NCBI GenBank assembly: GCA_913775715.1
Contig: CAJYMC010000004.1
Location: forward strand, 124,001 to 188,000
Direction of reading: 5' to 3'
Source: an uncultured Exiguobacterium sp.
GTDB lineage: Bacteria; Bacillota; Bacilli; Exiguobacteriales; Exiguobacteriaceae
Length of the DNA: 64,000 nt
In this document: in pieces, positions 27,902 through 36,417 of the stretch
Numbering within the stretch: position 1 is the stretch's first letter
Layout of the letters: the number at the start of each line of letters is the position of its first letter
The notes under the pieces: model-generated
Databases searched by the model: none
Told to the model about the DNA's origin: nothing
Seen by the model: the letters and a program-made list of their open reading frames with translations, nothing else
Program-made: the position numbers and the translations under genes

Positions 27902-29431
27902 TCACGGTGCATTGATTAAACTCCATTGAATGTCTGCGCTATACGATAAAGGTTTCGGATATTTTCCTGTTAAATCGAGAATGATGCCTTCATTTTCAGC
28001 GTATGTCAACGGCGTCTGATTCGAACTCGCCGACATCGTTCCTGTAGCCACTTCAATAGCAGTTGCTTGCAGTAATTGGGTTTTCGAAGCGGTCTTAAAA
28101 TAAAGAACATCAGTTAAGACATCACCTGTCGTACTTGTTAAAGGTCGATTGAGACTTGCTTGTAACTTCCAATTGTATCCTGTGGCATTTTCGTGAGAAA
28201 TCGCAATCGTCATTGGAGATAAACGAGGAATAATCTTCTCTCGCCCCGTCAACTCATGACTACCGAAATCAAGAGTGTTCGGAGTCGTCAAACGCAGTGT
28301 TGAGCCAATCATTAAATCTGCTGATGCTGTACTATTACTTAAAATATTTAAATCAATCGCTCCATCGATGACAGCACTTTTAAATGTATATTTGTTTGTA
28401 GGATTGATAGGTAAATTATTTATTTCGAAAACCAGTTTATAGTCGATTTTGTTTAATAGCCCTAATGAAATAATCGAAGACGTATTCCAATAAATTAAAT
28501 TATTTGTTTTATCAAGAATAATATCTTCCTTTTTAACAATATTTCCTGACTTGGAATATTCTAAATACACACTCTCTGTTTTAATCTTATCCATGATACT
28601 TGGTGGAATAATAAAAACAACATATTGTTTATCAGAAAGCCCTAATCCTAAACTAAGAGTTACAGAAAATCGATTCGTTAATTCAATCGTTTTTCTAATA
28701 CCGTCATTTTCAATTTGAACCTCTTGGTAGCTTGCGCTTAAGCTTGAAGTACCTAATAAGCTTATGGAAAGTAAGTTAGGAACTGCTGTATTTTTTCCTT
28801 TGTCTGACTTCGATGTTTCAGAATTAGGTGTACTTTCTTCGTTATCACCTGACTGAGGTTGCTCAATTACTGTTGTTTCATCTTCTTTAGTGGGCGAAGT
28901 CTCGGATGTTGGTGGGGCTTCACTCTCAGATGAGGATGTCTCGGATGTTGGTAGATTTTCGCTCTCAGGTGGAGGTGTCTCGGATGTTGGTGGATTTTCG
29001 CTCTCAGGTGGAGGTGTCTCGGATGTTGGTGGATTTTCGCTCTTAGGTGGGGGTGTCTCGGATGTTGGTGGATTTTCGCTCTGAGGTGGGGGTGTCTCGG
29101 ATGTTGGTGGATTTTCGCTCTCAGGTGGGGATGTCTCGGATGTTGGTGGATTTTCGCTCTCAGGTGGGGATGTCTCGGATGTTGGTGGATTTTCGCTCTC
29201 AGGTGGGGATGTCTGCTTTAGTTCCAAGAGTTCTTCGCATTTTATCCGTTCTTCTTTTTTCAGCAAGTCTTCTTTCGTTGAATCATTCAACGTCTCTTCA
29301 CAAAACGATGACGTCAAAGGGTCTGGTATTTCTAGCTCCTCGGTCGTCGCATGACTGTGCGGAATCGAAAAACTTGTCGCAAATAGGATCATTAAGATAA
29401 TAAATGTATTTGGTGATCGATTTTTATACAA
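27902..29431 (-). CDS. Large WxL surface protein with Pro/Ser repeat stalk
   Basis: 509 residues: signal peptide (about 1-28, ending HSHA), a short Cys-containing acidic region, a low-complexity stalk of eight 13-residue repeats (consensus PPPESENPPTSET, residues 75-178), an acidic linker, then two beta-rich regions. The C-terminal one (LDFGSHELTGREKI, NATGYNWKLQASL and the last residues ADIQWSLINAP) is a WxL domain. The stalk resembles those that push surface proteins through the wall. The region encoding residues 200-370 is markedly AT-rich. Likely the first gene of the operon; its exact role (adhesion or polymer binding) is unknown. Confidence 0.85.
   Translation of the reverse strand: MYKNRSPNTFIILMILFATSFSIPHSHATTEELEIPDPLTSSFCEETLNDSTKEDLLKKEERIKCEELLELKQTSPPESENPPTSETSPPESENPPTSETSPPESENPPTSETPPPQSENPPTSETPPPKSENPPTSETPPPESENPPTSETPPPESENLPTSETSSSESEAPPTSETSPTKEDETTVIEQPQSGDNEESTPNSETSKSDKGKNTAVPNLLSISLLGTSSLSASYQEVQIENDGIRKTIELTNRFSVTLSLGLGLSDKQYVVFIIPPSIMDKIKTESVYLEYSKSGNIVKKEDIILDKTNNLIYWNTSSIISLGLLNKIDYKLVFEINNLPINPTNKYTFKSAVIDGAIDLNILSNSTASADLMIGSTLRLTTPNTLDFGSHELTGREKIIPRLSPMTIAISHENATGYNWKLQASLNRPLTSTTGDVLTDVLYFKTASKTQLLQATAIEVATGTMSASSNQTPLTYAENEGIILDLTGKYPKPLSYSADIQWSLINAP
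28898..29209 (-). repeat. Eight tandem 39-bp coding repeats
   Basis: The unit encodes [P/S]PP[E/Q/K]SENPPTSET. The first and middle units are nearly identical in DNA, while the last (SSSESEAPPTSET) has diverged. Copy number is likely to vary between strains by slippage or unequal recombination. Confidence 0.95.
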
Positions 29432-29618
29432 AAATTATCCCCCCTATTTCTTAACACTAATTTCAACTGACCAATTCTCTTTTACGTTCGATTCCCTTCT
29501 AAATAAGGGAATTAAACCATAAATTTTACATTTAAAAGATATAAAATAAATGTTTTTTTATCTATATACTAAAATTAAATAACATATCCATCTTTAACCT
29601 AATTAATTTACTATTACA
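29432..29618. other. AT-rich spacer upstream of the WxL operon
   Basis: No gene is seen. The sequence is strongly AT-rich, with runs such as AAATGTTTTTTTATC, and probably holds the WxL operon promoter on the minus strand; no single -35/-10 pair stands out. Confidence 0.5.
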
Positions 29619-29622
29619 GCAT

Positions 29623-29654
29623 AAAAAAATAGACCTAAAAATTAGGTCTATTTT
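29623..29654 (-). terminator. Terminator of the prohibitin-like gene
   Basis: AAAATAGACCTAA pairs exactly with TTAGGTCTATTTT around three As, just after the stop codon, with a minus-strand T-run. Confidence 0.9.
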
Positions 29655-30522
29655 ATTTCTTTTCTTCTGTTGTATTATCTGGAATCGGTAATTGAACCAT
29701 ACTCCCCGATCCGCTAACGAGTGGTGACTTCCCGTCCCATTTCTTGACGGCTTCGTATTGAATCATCTCTTTCGTCAACGTCTTCTGTAATTCTTTTTGA
29801 GCTTTTGCCAACCCTTGGGCTTCAATCAAACGGGCATCGGCTGCCCCTTTTGCTTCTACACGAAGACGCTCTGCTTCTGCTTTAGCGATTTCAAGATCCG
29901 TTTTCTTTTTATCGAGTTCCTGCGACGCTTTGACACGCGCATCGATCGCTTCCTGTGTCTTTTCATCTGGTTTTGGCGCACCGAGTGCGACATCCTCGAT
30001 GATGAAACCTATATTCTTGACATCTTCTGCAAACTGCGTCTGAATGCTAGTCGAGACATTCCCTGATTTTTCACCGAACAGTTCGAGGACGGTGACTTTT
30101 GAGATTTGCTCACGCGATGCATCATAGAGTCGTTGTTTTAGATAACCTTTTGCAATCTCATCGATTTCGATCGGTCCGAACTTATTGAAGACTTTCGTCA
30201 CCTTATCCGGCGAGACAGAAAAGCTGTATGTAAAGTCGACGACGATGTTCTTTCCGTCTTTGGTCGCAAGTGTCATGTTCTCAAGCGACTTCGTCTGTGT
30301 TCGAATCGGATACTCTGTCACTCGCGTAATCGGTGAAACGACATGCCAGCCTTGCGATAACGTCTCGTCTTTGACACCGCTTGACGGTGTGTACACGACA
30401 CCGACTTGTCCCGGTTCGATTTGTTCGACGATGAACGGTGTCGTTGCAAGCAATGCTAATACGAGCACACCGGCGATGATCATCGATGGGCGGATTTTTT
30501 TCTTCGGTTTGATTTCTCTCAT
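29653..30522 (-). CDS. Prohibitin-family SPFH/band 7 membrane protein
   Basis: 289 residues. One N-terminal membrane helix (about 14-31), then an SPFH domain (IEPGQVGVVYTP, GWHVVSPITRVTEYPIRTQT, VDFTYSFSVSPDKV) to about residue 195, then an Ala/Glu/Lys-rich coiled coil (KKKTDLEIAKAEAERLRVEAK) and a short tail. Prohibitins form large oligomeric rings at membranes and scaffold or protect other membrane proteins. Its ATG overlaps the TGA of a 34-residue membrane-protein gene (ATGA), which implies translational coupling. Confidence 0.93.
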   Translation of the reverse strand: MREIKPKKKIRPSMIIAGVLVLALLATTPFIVEQIEPGQVGVVYTPSSGVKDETLSQGWHVVSPITRVTEYPIRTQTKSLENMTLATKDGKNIVVDFTYSFSVSPDKVTKVFNKFGPIEIDEIAKGYLKQRLYDASREQISKVTVLELFGEKSGNVSTSIQTQFAEDVKNIGFIIEDVALGAPKPDEKTQEAIDARVKASQELDKKKTDLEIAKAEAERLRVEAKGAADARLIEAQGLAKAQKELQKTLTKEMIQYEAVKKWDGKSPLVSGSGSMVQLPIPDNTTEEKK

Positions 30523-30623
30523 TCTGAATCTCCTTTATCGATCTTTTCTTGGATATAGCGGTAGAGTTCCATGCCAAGCAAAACGATGAGGGCGAAAAAC
30601 AATAACGTAAAAAAGATGGCCAT
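30519..30623 (-). CDS. 34-residue single-pass membrane peptide coupled to prohibitin
   Basis: A small gene starting with ATG at 30623, preceded by GAGGAGGGGTTAG, an excellent ribosome site. The product begins MAIFFTLLFFALIVLLGME and continues with a polar amphipathic tail (YRYIQEKIDKGDSE), so it is a single membrane helix with a short charged end. Its stop codon overlaps the prohibitin start by four bases (ATGA), the usual sign of coupled translation and often of physical interaction. I know no family for it; prohibitin partners in bacteria are poorly described. Confidence 0.8.
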   Translation of the reverse strand: MAIFFTLLFFALIVLLGMELYRYIQEKIDKGDSE

Positions 30624-30821
30624 CTAACCCCTCCTCTAACGAATTCCTTATTTTATTCTACGTATTCATCTGGAAAATGTTTCATTTTTTTAAATGTCCG
30701 GTTGCTTATTTTTAATTTCTATCCTAATATGGAGGGAACTTTGCCTGCTCTACGACAGATCACGATTTGTGGTACACTCGAATGAGCACATCACTTACTA
30801 GAAACGAGGGTTCATCTCTAT

Positions 30822-32444
30822 ATGATTACAGTACAAAACGTCGGTCTTCGCTTTGCAGACCGAAAATTATTCGAAGACGTCAACATCAAGTTCACGCCAG
30901 GCAACTGTTACGGTCTGATCGGTGCAAACGGCGCTGGTAAATCGACATTCTTGAAAATTCTCGCGGGTGACATCGAAGCACAACAAGGCGATGTCATCAT
31001 CACACCGGGCGAACGTTTAGGCGTCCTCCGTCAGAACCATTACGAATACGAAGAATTCCAAGTCATCGAAACGGTCATGATGGGACACAAACGTCTCTAC
31101 GAAGTCATGAAAGAAAAAGATGCAATCTATATGAAAGAAGATTTCTCAGACGAGGACGGCATGCGCGCTGCTGAACTCGAAGGTGAATTCGCTGAGATGA
31201 ACGGTTGGGAGGCGGAGTCGGAAGCCGCAATGCTTCTCCAAGGACTCGGCATCAAGGAAGACCTTCACTCGAAAACGATGGCTGAGCTGACAGGATCGGA
31301 AAAGGTCAAAGTCTTGCTTGCACAAGCATTGTTCGGTAAACCGGACATTCTCTTACTCGATGAGCCGACGAACGGTCTCGACTTGAAAGCCGTCAAATGG
31401 CTCGAGGAATTCTTGATCGGATTCGAGAACACGGTCATCGTCATTTCCCACGACCGTCACTTCTTGAATAATGTTTGTACGCACATGGCGGATCTCGATT
31501 ACGGTAAGATTCAACTGTATATCGGAAACTACGATTTCTGGTACGAGTCAAGTCAACTTGCTTCGCGTATGGCAAGTGACCAAAACAAGAAAAAAGAAGA
31601 GAAAATCAAAGAACTGCAAGCCTTCATCGCGCGTTTCAGCTCAAACGCTTCGAAAGCGAAACAAGCGACGTCGCGGAAGAAATTGCTTGATAAAATCACA
31701 CTCGATGACATTCGTCCATCGTCACGCCGTTATCCGTTCGTCGGTTTCACACCGGAACGTGAAATCGGAAATGATCTCTTGATGGTCGACGGCATCTCGA
31801 AGACGATCGATGGCGTCAAAGTCCTTGATAACGTCCGCTTCTCGTTGAACAAAACGGATAAAGTCGCGTTCATCAGCCAGAGCGATATCGCGATCACGAC
31901 TCTATTCAAAATCCTTATGGGTGAGATGGAACCGGATAGCGGTACGTTCAAATGGGGCGTCACGACTTCGCAGTCGTACTTGCCAAAAGATAACTCGGAA
32001 TTCTTCGAAGGCTCGGACAAGACGATCCTCGATTGGCTCCGTCAGTATTCACCGGCAGATGAGAGTGATACGTTCCTCCGTGGATTCCTCGGTCGGATGC
32101 TCTTCTCAGGTGAAGAGGTCATGAAAAAAGCATCTGTCTTATCTGGGGGCGAAAAAGTCCGTTGTATGCTTTCAAAAGCAATGCTCAGTGGTGCTAACGT
32201 CCTTGTACTCGACGATCCAACGAACCACTTGGATCTCGAATCAATCACAGCACTCAACGACGGCTTGATCGCTTATAAAGGCGCAATGCTCTTCAGCTCG
32301 CATGACCATCAGTTCGTCGAAACGATCGCGAACCGGATCATCGAGTTGACGCCGAACGGTATCGTCGATAAAGAAACGACATACGATGAGTACTTGAACA
32401 ATGATACGATCCAACAGCAATTAACAGCGTTATATGCACAATGA
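30822..32444 (+). CDS. ykpA: ABC-F family ATPase, YkpA/YbiT type
   Basis: 540 residues with two ATPase domains and no membrane part; ABC-F proteins act on the ribosome. NBD1 has Walker A GANGAGKST and Walker B LLLDEPTNGLD but a degenerate signature LTGSEKVK. NBD2 lacks a proper P-loop (ISQSDIAITTLF) and has LVLDDPTNHLD, with Asp in place of the catalytic Glu, but keeps the signature LSGGEKVR. Thus only one of the two composite ATP sites looks complete. The lysine-rich linker KKKEEKIKELQAF lies at about 265-285. From memory, Bacillus YkpA is very similar and has comparable NBD1-signature and NBD2 P-loop changes. ACGAGGG lies 12 bases before the ATG. Confidence 0.93.
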   Translation: MITVQNVGLRFADRKLFEDVNIKFTPGNCYGLIGANGAGKSTFLKILAGDIEAQQGDVIITPGERLGVLRQNHYEYEEFQVIETVMMGHKRLYEVMKEKDAIYMKEDFSDEDGMRAAELEGEFAEMNGWEAESEAAMLLQGLGIKEDLHSKTMAELTGSEKVKVLLAQALFGKPDILLLDEPTNGLDLKAVKWLEEFLIGFENTVIVISHDRHFLNNVCTHMADLDYGKIQLYIGNYDFWYESSQLASRMASDQNKKKEEKIKELQAFIARFSSNASKAKQATSRKKLLDKITLDDIRPSSRRYPFVGFTPEREIGNDLLMVDGISKTIDGVKVLDNVRFSLNKTDKVAFISQSDIAITTLFKILMGEMEPDSGTFKWGVTTSQSYLPKDNSEFFEGSDKTILDWLRQYSPADESDTFLRGFLGRMLFSGEEVMKKASVLSGGEKVRCMLSKAMLSGANVLVLDDPTNHLDLESITALNDGLIAYKGAMLFSSHDHQFVETIANRIIELTPNGIVDKETTYDEYLNNDTIQQQLTALYAQ

Positions 32445-32449
32445 TTTTG

Positions 32450-32484
32450 AAAGAGACCGGAACTGTCGTTTCGGTCTCTTTTTT
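32450..32484 (+). terminator. Terminator of the ABC-F gene
   Basis: AAAGAGACCG pairs with CGGTCTCTTT, followed by Ts. Confidence 0.87.
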
Positions 32485-32509
32485 GAACACGTTGAAGGAG
32501 GAATGCGAT

Positions 32510-32890
32510 ATGCGGCACCGCGTATGCGCTGCGTTGATCGAAGAGCAACAGATCCTAATGGTCGAGTTACACACGCCTTCCCGGACATTCTGGACGTTAC
32601 CAGGCGGAGGTATCGAGCGTGGTGAAACAAAAGAAGAAGCCGTCATGCGGGAAGTATTAGAAGAGACGCATCTTCACGTAACGATCGAACGCCAACTCTA
32701 TGAGATTTCAATTGATCAAGGAACCGAGACATGCTTTCTTGTCCGGCGTGCCGAGCATAGTCCTGAACCTCGACTCGGTATTGATCCCGAACTCCCATTT
32801 GACCAACAAGAATTACGTACCGTCCGTTTACGACCATTAAAGGAACTTCACGATGATCCACAGATCGTTCGTTTACTTTCACTACTGTAA
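32510..32890 (+). CDS. Nudix hydrolase
   Basis: 126 residues from the ATG at 32510, set by GAAGGAGGAATGCGAT; a longer frame starting at 32441 crosses the terminator and has no ribosome site. The Nudix box is complete (GGGIERGETKEEAVMREVLEET) and the preceding WTLPGG is typical. It cleaves a nucleoside diphosphate linked to some other moiety; the substrate cannot be told from sequence. It is unlike the other Nudix protein in the window and has the composition of its neighbours. There is no clear terminator after it. Confidence 0.9.
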   Translation: MRHRVCAALIEEQQILMVELHTPSRTFWTLPGGGIERGETKEEAVMREVLEETHLHVTIERQLYEISIDQGTETCFLVRRAEHSPEPRLGIDPELPFDQQELRTVRLRPLKELHDDPQIVRLLSLL

Positions 32891-33004
32891 AGGTAATATG
32901 AACTAACTGAGATAAAACTGACCAGGTTTCTTTACACCTTCTACATAATCGACTGATTAAATGGAAATGTAGCAACAATACAAACTCATTTGGGGGAAAC
33001 GAAA

Positions 33005-34885
33005 ATGAAACGAACACTCATGGTTGGTCTATCAGCAGCGGTCTTGTCATCAAGTATGGTCCCAATGTTCGCGGATGCCCACAGCTCTTCTCATAGTACA
33101 CGCAACATCAAGAAGGTCGAATTCTTGTCGATGGATGCACCGACAAAAATCGATCAAATGGTAAAAACCTATACAGAAGCAAAAGTCAAAGTCACATATA
33201 CAAACGGTAAAACAGAAGTGAAACCGTTGAACTACAATCAACTGTTCCTCTCGCAAGATAAAATCGTCGAAAACAAAGGCGAAATGATTGCAGCAGGTAC
33301 GCCAATCGATGCTAAAGGTAATCCGATCATCGATCGCAGTGTACCGGACAAACCAGAAGCCTTCGTCTCGGACGCACCCGATTCGAACAGTCTGCTTGAA
33401 GTCCATGGAAAAAAATACATGGTATCTCACTTCGAGTATGATTCAATCGACAATGCTGGGAACGAAGTCAAAGGTCTTCCGGCGTCGATGACATTGACGG
33501 AAGTAACACAGGATAAGAAAACCGGAAAATTGGCTGTCAAAAAAGCAAGTAAGATTGACTTTAAAAACGTCAACGGGCTCTGGACACCATGTAACGGTTC
33601 AACGACACCATGGGGAACGCACCTTGGGTCAGAAGAATATGAACCGGATGCACGTGCGTTCGAATCAGACAAAACGTCAGCTGCTTATAAAGAAGTAAAT
33701 GCTTTCGCTGAGCGTTATTTCGGAACGACCGAAAAAGCCAATCCGTACTTCTACGGTTTCACACCGGAAATCTCGGTCGACCGAAAAGGAAAAGCGACAG
33801 CAGTTAAGCACTACAGCACAGGTCGCTTCTCGCACGAGATGATGCAGATTCTGCCGGATCAAAAGACAGCAATCTTCGGTGACGACGGGAACAACACGAT
33901 GATGTTCATGTACGTCGCAGACAAAAAGCGTGATTTCTCAAAAGGAACACTTTACGCTGCTAAGTTCAAACAGACACGCGCAACAGAAGGCGGAGCTGGT
34001 GATCTTGAATGGATCAAACTTGGTCATGCTTCCGATAAAGAAGTCAAACGCTTGATTGATAAAGGAACGAAATTCAGCGATATCTTCGAGACAGCAGATG
34101 CGCCGACACCCGGCTTTAAAGCGGTCAAAACAGCTGCTAGTAAAAAAGTTGAGTACTTGAAACTGAAGCCTGGCAAGGAAAAAGAAGCAGCGTTCCTTGA
34201 ATCACGTCGTTACGGTGCGTTGCTCGGTGCGACGTCAGAGTTCAACAAAATGGAAGGCATCACGGTCAACGAACAAGACAAAAAAGCCTACATCGCCTTG
34301 TCGTATGTGTCAGGTAGTACCGAAAAACAAGAAGGTGCTGTTCAAGACGACATCCAGCTCGAAAAACGTGAATCGGGTGCGACATTCGAAATCGATCTCG
34401 GACGCGCAAAAGGCATCGACAGCCGTTACGTGCCAACGAATATGCAAGCACTTGTCATCGGTGAAGATTTAGCGAAGCCCGATGCTTACGGCAACACAGC
34501 GAATCCGAATCTCGTTGCGAATCCAGATAACCTTGCCTACTCCGCAACGTCCGATACACTCTTCATCGGTGAAGATAGTGCCCTTCATACGAACAACTTC
34601 GTTTGGGCCTATAATCTGAAGACGAAGAAGCTTTCACGGATTCTGTCCGTTCCAGTCGGAGCGGAAGCAACTGGTCTCCGTTCACTCGATCATATTGGTG
34701 GGTATAGCTATCTCTTGAGCAACTACCAGCACCCGGGTGAGGCACTGACAGGAAAACAAATCACGGCCGTCGATCCAAAAGCGCTCGAACAAGCGATGAA
34801 AGACGGTATCGGGATTCAAAAAACAGGTGGTGTCGGTTACCTATCTGGTTTACCAAGCGGTCACAAATCGTATACGCATCGATAA
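33005..34885 (+). CDS. Secreted PhoX-family (DUF839) protein
   Basis: 626 residues. The ATG at 33005 follows TTGGGGGAAACG and gives a signal peptide KRTLMVGLSAAVLSSSMVPMFADA. The beta-propeller shows PhoX landmarks: TPCNGSTTPWGTHLGSEE, GRFSHEM, FGDDGNNTMMFMYVAD, GTLYAAKF, a domain with LGATSEFNKMEGI, and DNLAYSATSDTLFIGED. PhoX enzymes are calcium- and iron-dependent alkaline phosphatases released to the outside for phosphate supply. PhoX is normally a Tat substrate, but no twin arginine is seen here, so export may be by Sec. It stands alone. Confidence 0.9.
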   Translation: MKRTLMVGLSAAVLSSSMVPMFADAHSSSHSTRNIKKVEFLSMDAPTKIDQMVKTYTEAKVKVTYTNGKTEVKPLNYNQLFLSQDKIVENKGEMIAAGTPIDAKGNPIIDRSVPDKPEAFVSDAPDSNSLLEVHGKKYMVSHFEYDSIDNAGNEVKGLPASMTLTEVTQDKKTGKLAVKKASKIDFKNVNGLWTPCNGSTTPWGTHLGSEEYEPDARAFESDKTSAAYKEVNAFAERYFGTTEKANPYFYGFTPEISVDRKGKATAVKHYSTGRFSHEMMQILPDQKTAIFGDDGNNTMMFMYVADKKRDFSKGTLYAAKFKQTRATEGGAGDLEWIKLGHASDKEVKRLIDKGTKFSDIFETADAPTPGFKAVKTAASKKVEYLKLKPGKEKEAAFLESRRYGALLGATSEFNKMEGITVNEQDKKAYIALSYVSGSTEKQEGAVQDDIQLEKRESGATFEIDLGRAKGIDSRYVPTNMQALVIGEDLAKPDAYGNTANPNLVANPDNLAYSATSDTLFIGEDSALHTNNFVWAYNLKTKKLSRILSVPVGAEATGLRSLDHIGGYSYLLSNYQHPGEALTGKQITAVDPKALEQAMKDGIGIQKTGGVGYLSGLPSGHKSYTHR

Positions 34886-34891
34886 GATACT

Positions 34892-34925
34892 AAAACGGAT
34901 TCCCAAGCGCGGGAATCCGTTTTTT
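34892..34925. terminator. Bidirectional terminator
   Basis: AAAACGGATTCCC pairs with GGGAATCCGTTTT around AAGCGC between convergent genes. Confidence 0.92.
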
Positions 34926-35392
34926 CATGCGTTGTTCTTCTTTTGTTTTGCTGCCTCTTCTTCCACACGTTGCAGCAGTCCATGAACGATTTTCTCGTTC
35001 TCCCGCTCGCCACCGAGTGACAAGAGACTTTTTCCAACAAAGTTCGCTCCCTCATTTTTTCCCGTATAAATCAACAGACAACGGTCGTGTCCAAGTGGTT
35101 TGAGCGTAAACGTCATCTCGATCTTGAATATTTTAGCCAACGTGAATCCAATCGTGTTTTGTTTGAAATCTGATTCATTCGTATACGCTAAATCGGTCAC
35201 GATGTAGGTTTCAAGTCGATTGCCTTGCATGTACGTCTGACGATACGTTGAACCAACGACACCGGGTTTTCGTTCAATCACCTCATGCTGGACGACGCCC
35301 GGAATCAAGCGTTGCAGCCGGGTGTGATCAAACAGATGCCATGCTTCTTCGATCGGAATATCGAGCTGTCGTTCTTCTCTCCACGTGATCAT
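34925..35392 (-). CDS. SRPBCC-family (START-like) protein
   Basis: 155 residues with the helix-grip signatures of the SRPBCC superfamily: opening strand WREERQLDIPIEEAWHLF, the RLIPGV turn, and a long C-terminal helix (VHGLLQRVEEEAAK). Such proteins bind hydrophobic ligands in a deep cavity; no catalytic role can be inferred. A ribosome site GGGGGCAGGTG precedes the ATG. It follows the ATP-grasp gene on the same strand, beyond a weak terminator-like hairpin, so some read-through is possible. Confidence 0.78.
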   Translation of the reverse strand: MITWREERQLDIPIEEAWHLFDHTRLQRLIPGVVQHEVIERKPGVVGSTYRQTYMQGNRLETYIVTDLAYTNESDFKQNTIGFTLAKIFKIEMTFTLKPLGHDRCLLIYTGKNEGANFVGKSLLSLGGERENEKIVHGLLQRVEEEAAKQKKNNA

Positions 35393-35420
35393 ACACCTGC
35401 CCCCTTTTTTAATAGAAATA

Positions 35421-35456
35421 CCCTGTCATCCGGTCTTGTAACGTCCGGTGACAGGG
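35421..35456 (-). terminator. Hairpin after the SAM-controlled operon
   Basis: CCCTGTCA and CCGG pair with CCGG and TGACAGGG. The stem is strong but the following minus-strand tract (TATTTCTATT) is poor, so termination may be partial. Confidence 0.55.
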
Positions 35457-35469
35457 CGGGAGCAGATTC

Positions 35470-36417
35470 TTATTTTACTGTGCTTGTTTCAAGGGCTGCA
35501 CCGAGGAACTTCGCCAGTTCGAGCATGCCGTAGCGTCCTGCAGCTGCCTCAGCATCCGAATTGTAATTCGTATTCGTATTGACGTCATACGTATAGATCG
35601 TACCTGACGCATCCTTGATGAACTCGATGCCAGCGACAGCGATTTGGTTCGCTTGAAGGAACGCTTCATACTTTTCAATAATTGGATCATTGAAATCTTC
35701 AACGATTTGGAACTTCATCGGTGTTTGTGGCGCTTCTTCTCCGACTGGGCAGAACAAGTCGTCAATCACACATGCATCTGCCGGGCAGAGTTCGAATCCT
35801 TCTGACGTATCAACTCGAACCGCGTAGACAAACTTTCCACCCACGAACTCACAACGCGTGATATATGGTTCCGGTGCTTGGATATATTCTTGAATCAACG
35901 TGATCCCATCGACTGGTTCGTCGAATGTCGGACCATCGAGATAAGATTCAAGTGCTTCAATCGAATGGAATAACTGGACACCAAGACCTTTCCCGGCACG
36001 GTTGTGTTTTGTGATGAATGACGAAACACCGATTTCTTTTGCTGCTTGTACGATTTGATCGCGTCCGACGGCAGCCGTCGTCTTCGGTACACGAATCCCA
36101 GCCTTACGCAACGCCGTATATTGATTGACTTTGCTGACTTCTAGACGAAGCGCACGCGTTCCGTTAAAGACAGTCCGGTCATGCTCTTCTAACCAAGCGA
36201 GGACTCCTTCCGTCAACTCCGGCGCGTAACGATGCCCCCGCGTATGCGAAGAGGCACTCATCCGGCTGTAAAAGACGCCTTCTGGCGGCAGTTCATCCAG
36301 CGGAACGATTCCTTCATTCAAGTGCCACTGTTCATACGGCAATTCGAGTTCTTCGAGACGTTTGATGAGATGGTCCGTCCATTCTTGGTTTTCGTGGAGA
36401 ATATGAATTTTTGTCAT
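35470..36417 (-). CDS. ATP-grasp ligase, RimK/alpha-glutamate-ligase-like
   Basis: 315 residues with an ATP-grasp fold: a divergent N-terminal domain (to about residue 100), the ATP-binding lysine loop SSFITKHNRAGKGLGVQLF (near 155), QEYIQAPEPYITRCEFVGGKF, and the metal-binding end EFIKDASGTIYTYDVNTNTNYN. These enzymes join a carboxylate to an amine through an acyl phosphate. The start overlaps the stop of the flavin monooxygenase gene by four bases (ATGA), so the two are translated together under one SAM riboswitch. Its substrate is unknown; the context points to a sulfur-containing compound. Confidence 0.88.
   Translation of the reverse strand: MTKIHILHENQEWTDHLIKRLEELELPYEQWHLNEGIVPLDELPPEGVFYSRMSASSHTRGHRYAPELTEGVLAWLEEHDRTVFNGTRALRLEVSKVNQYTALRKAGIRVPKTTAAVGRDQIVQAAKEIGVSSFITKHNRAGKGLGVQLFHSIEALESYLDGPTFDEPVDGITLIQEYIQAPEPYITRCEFVGGKFVYAVRVDTSEGFELCPADACVIDDLFCPVGEEAPQTPMKFQIVEDFNDPIIEKYEAFLQANQIAVAGIEFIKDASGTIYTYDVNTNTNYNSDAEAAAGRYGMLELAKFLGAALETSTVK

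Noticed and set aside
28898..29209. Regular 39-bp direct repeats resembling a CRISPR array or a minisatellite
   Set aside because: The repeats are contiguous with no spacers and are in frame inside a gene, encoding a 13-residue Pro/Ser/Glu unit.
28890..29400. Plus-strand frames with glycine- and valine-rich repeats
   Set aside because: They are antisense shadows of the repeat stalk of the large WxL protein and start without ribosome sites.
32990..33004. TTG start for the PhoX-family gene
   Set aside because: The TTG lies inside the ribosome site (TTGGGGGAAACG); the ATG at 33005 has correct spacing and gives a clean signal peptide.
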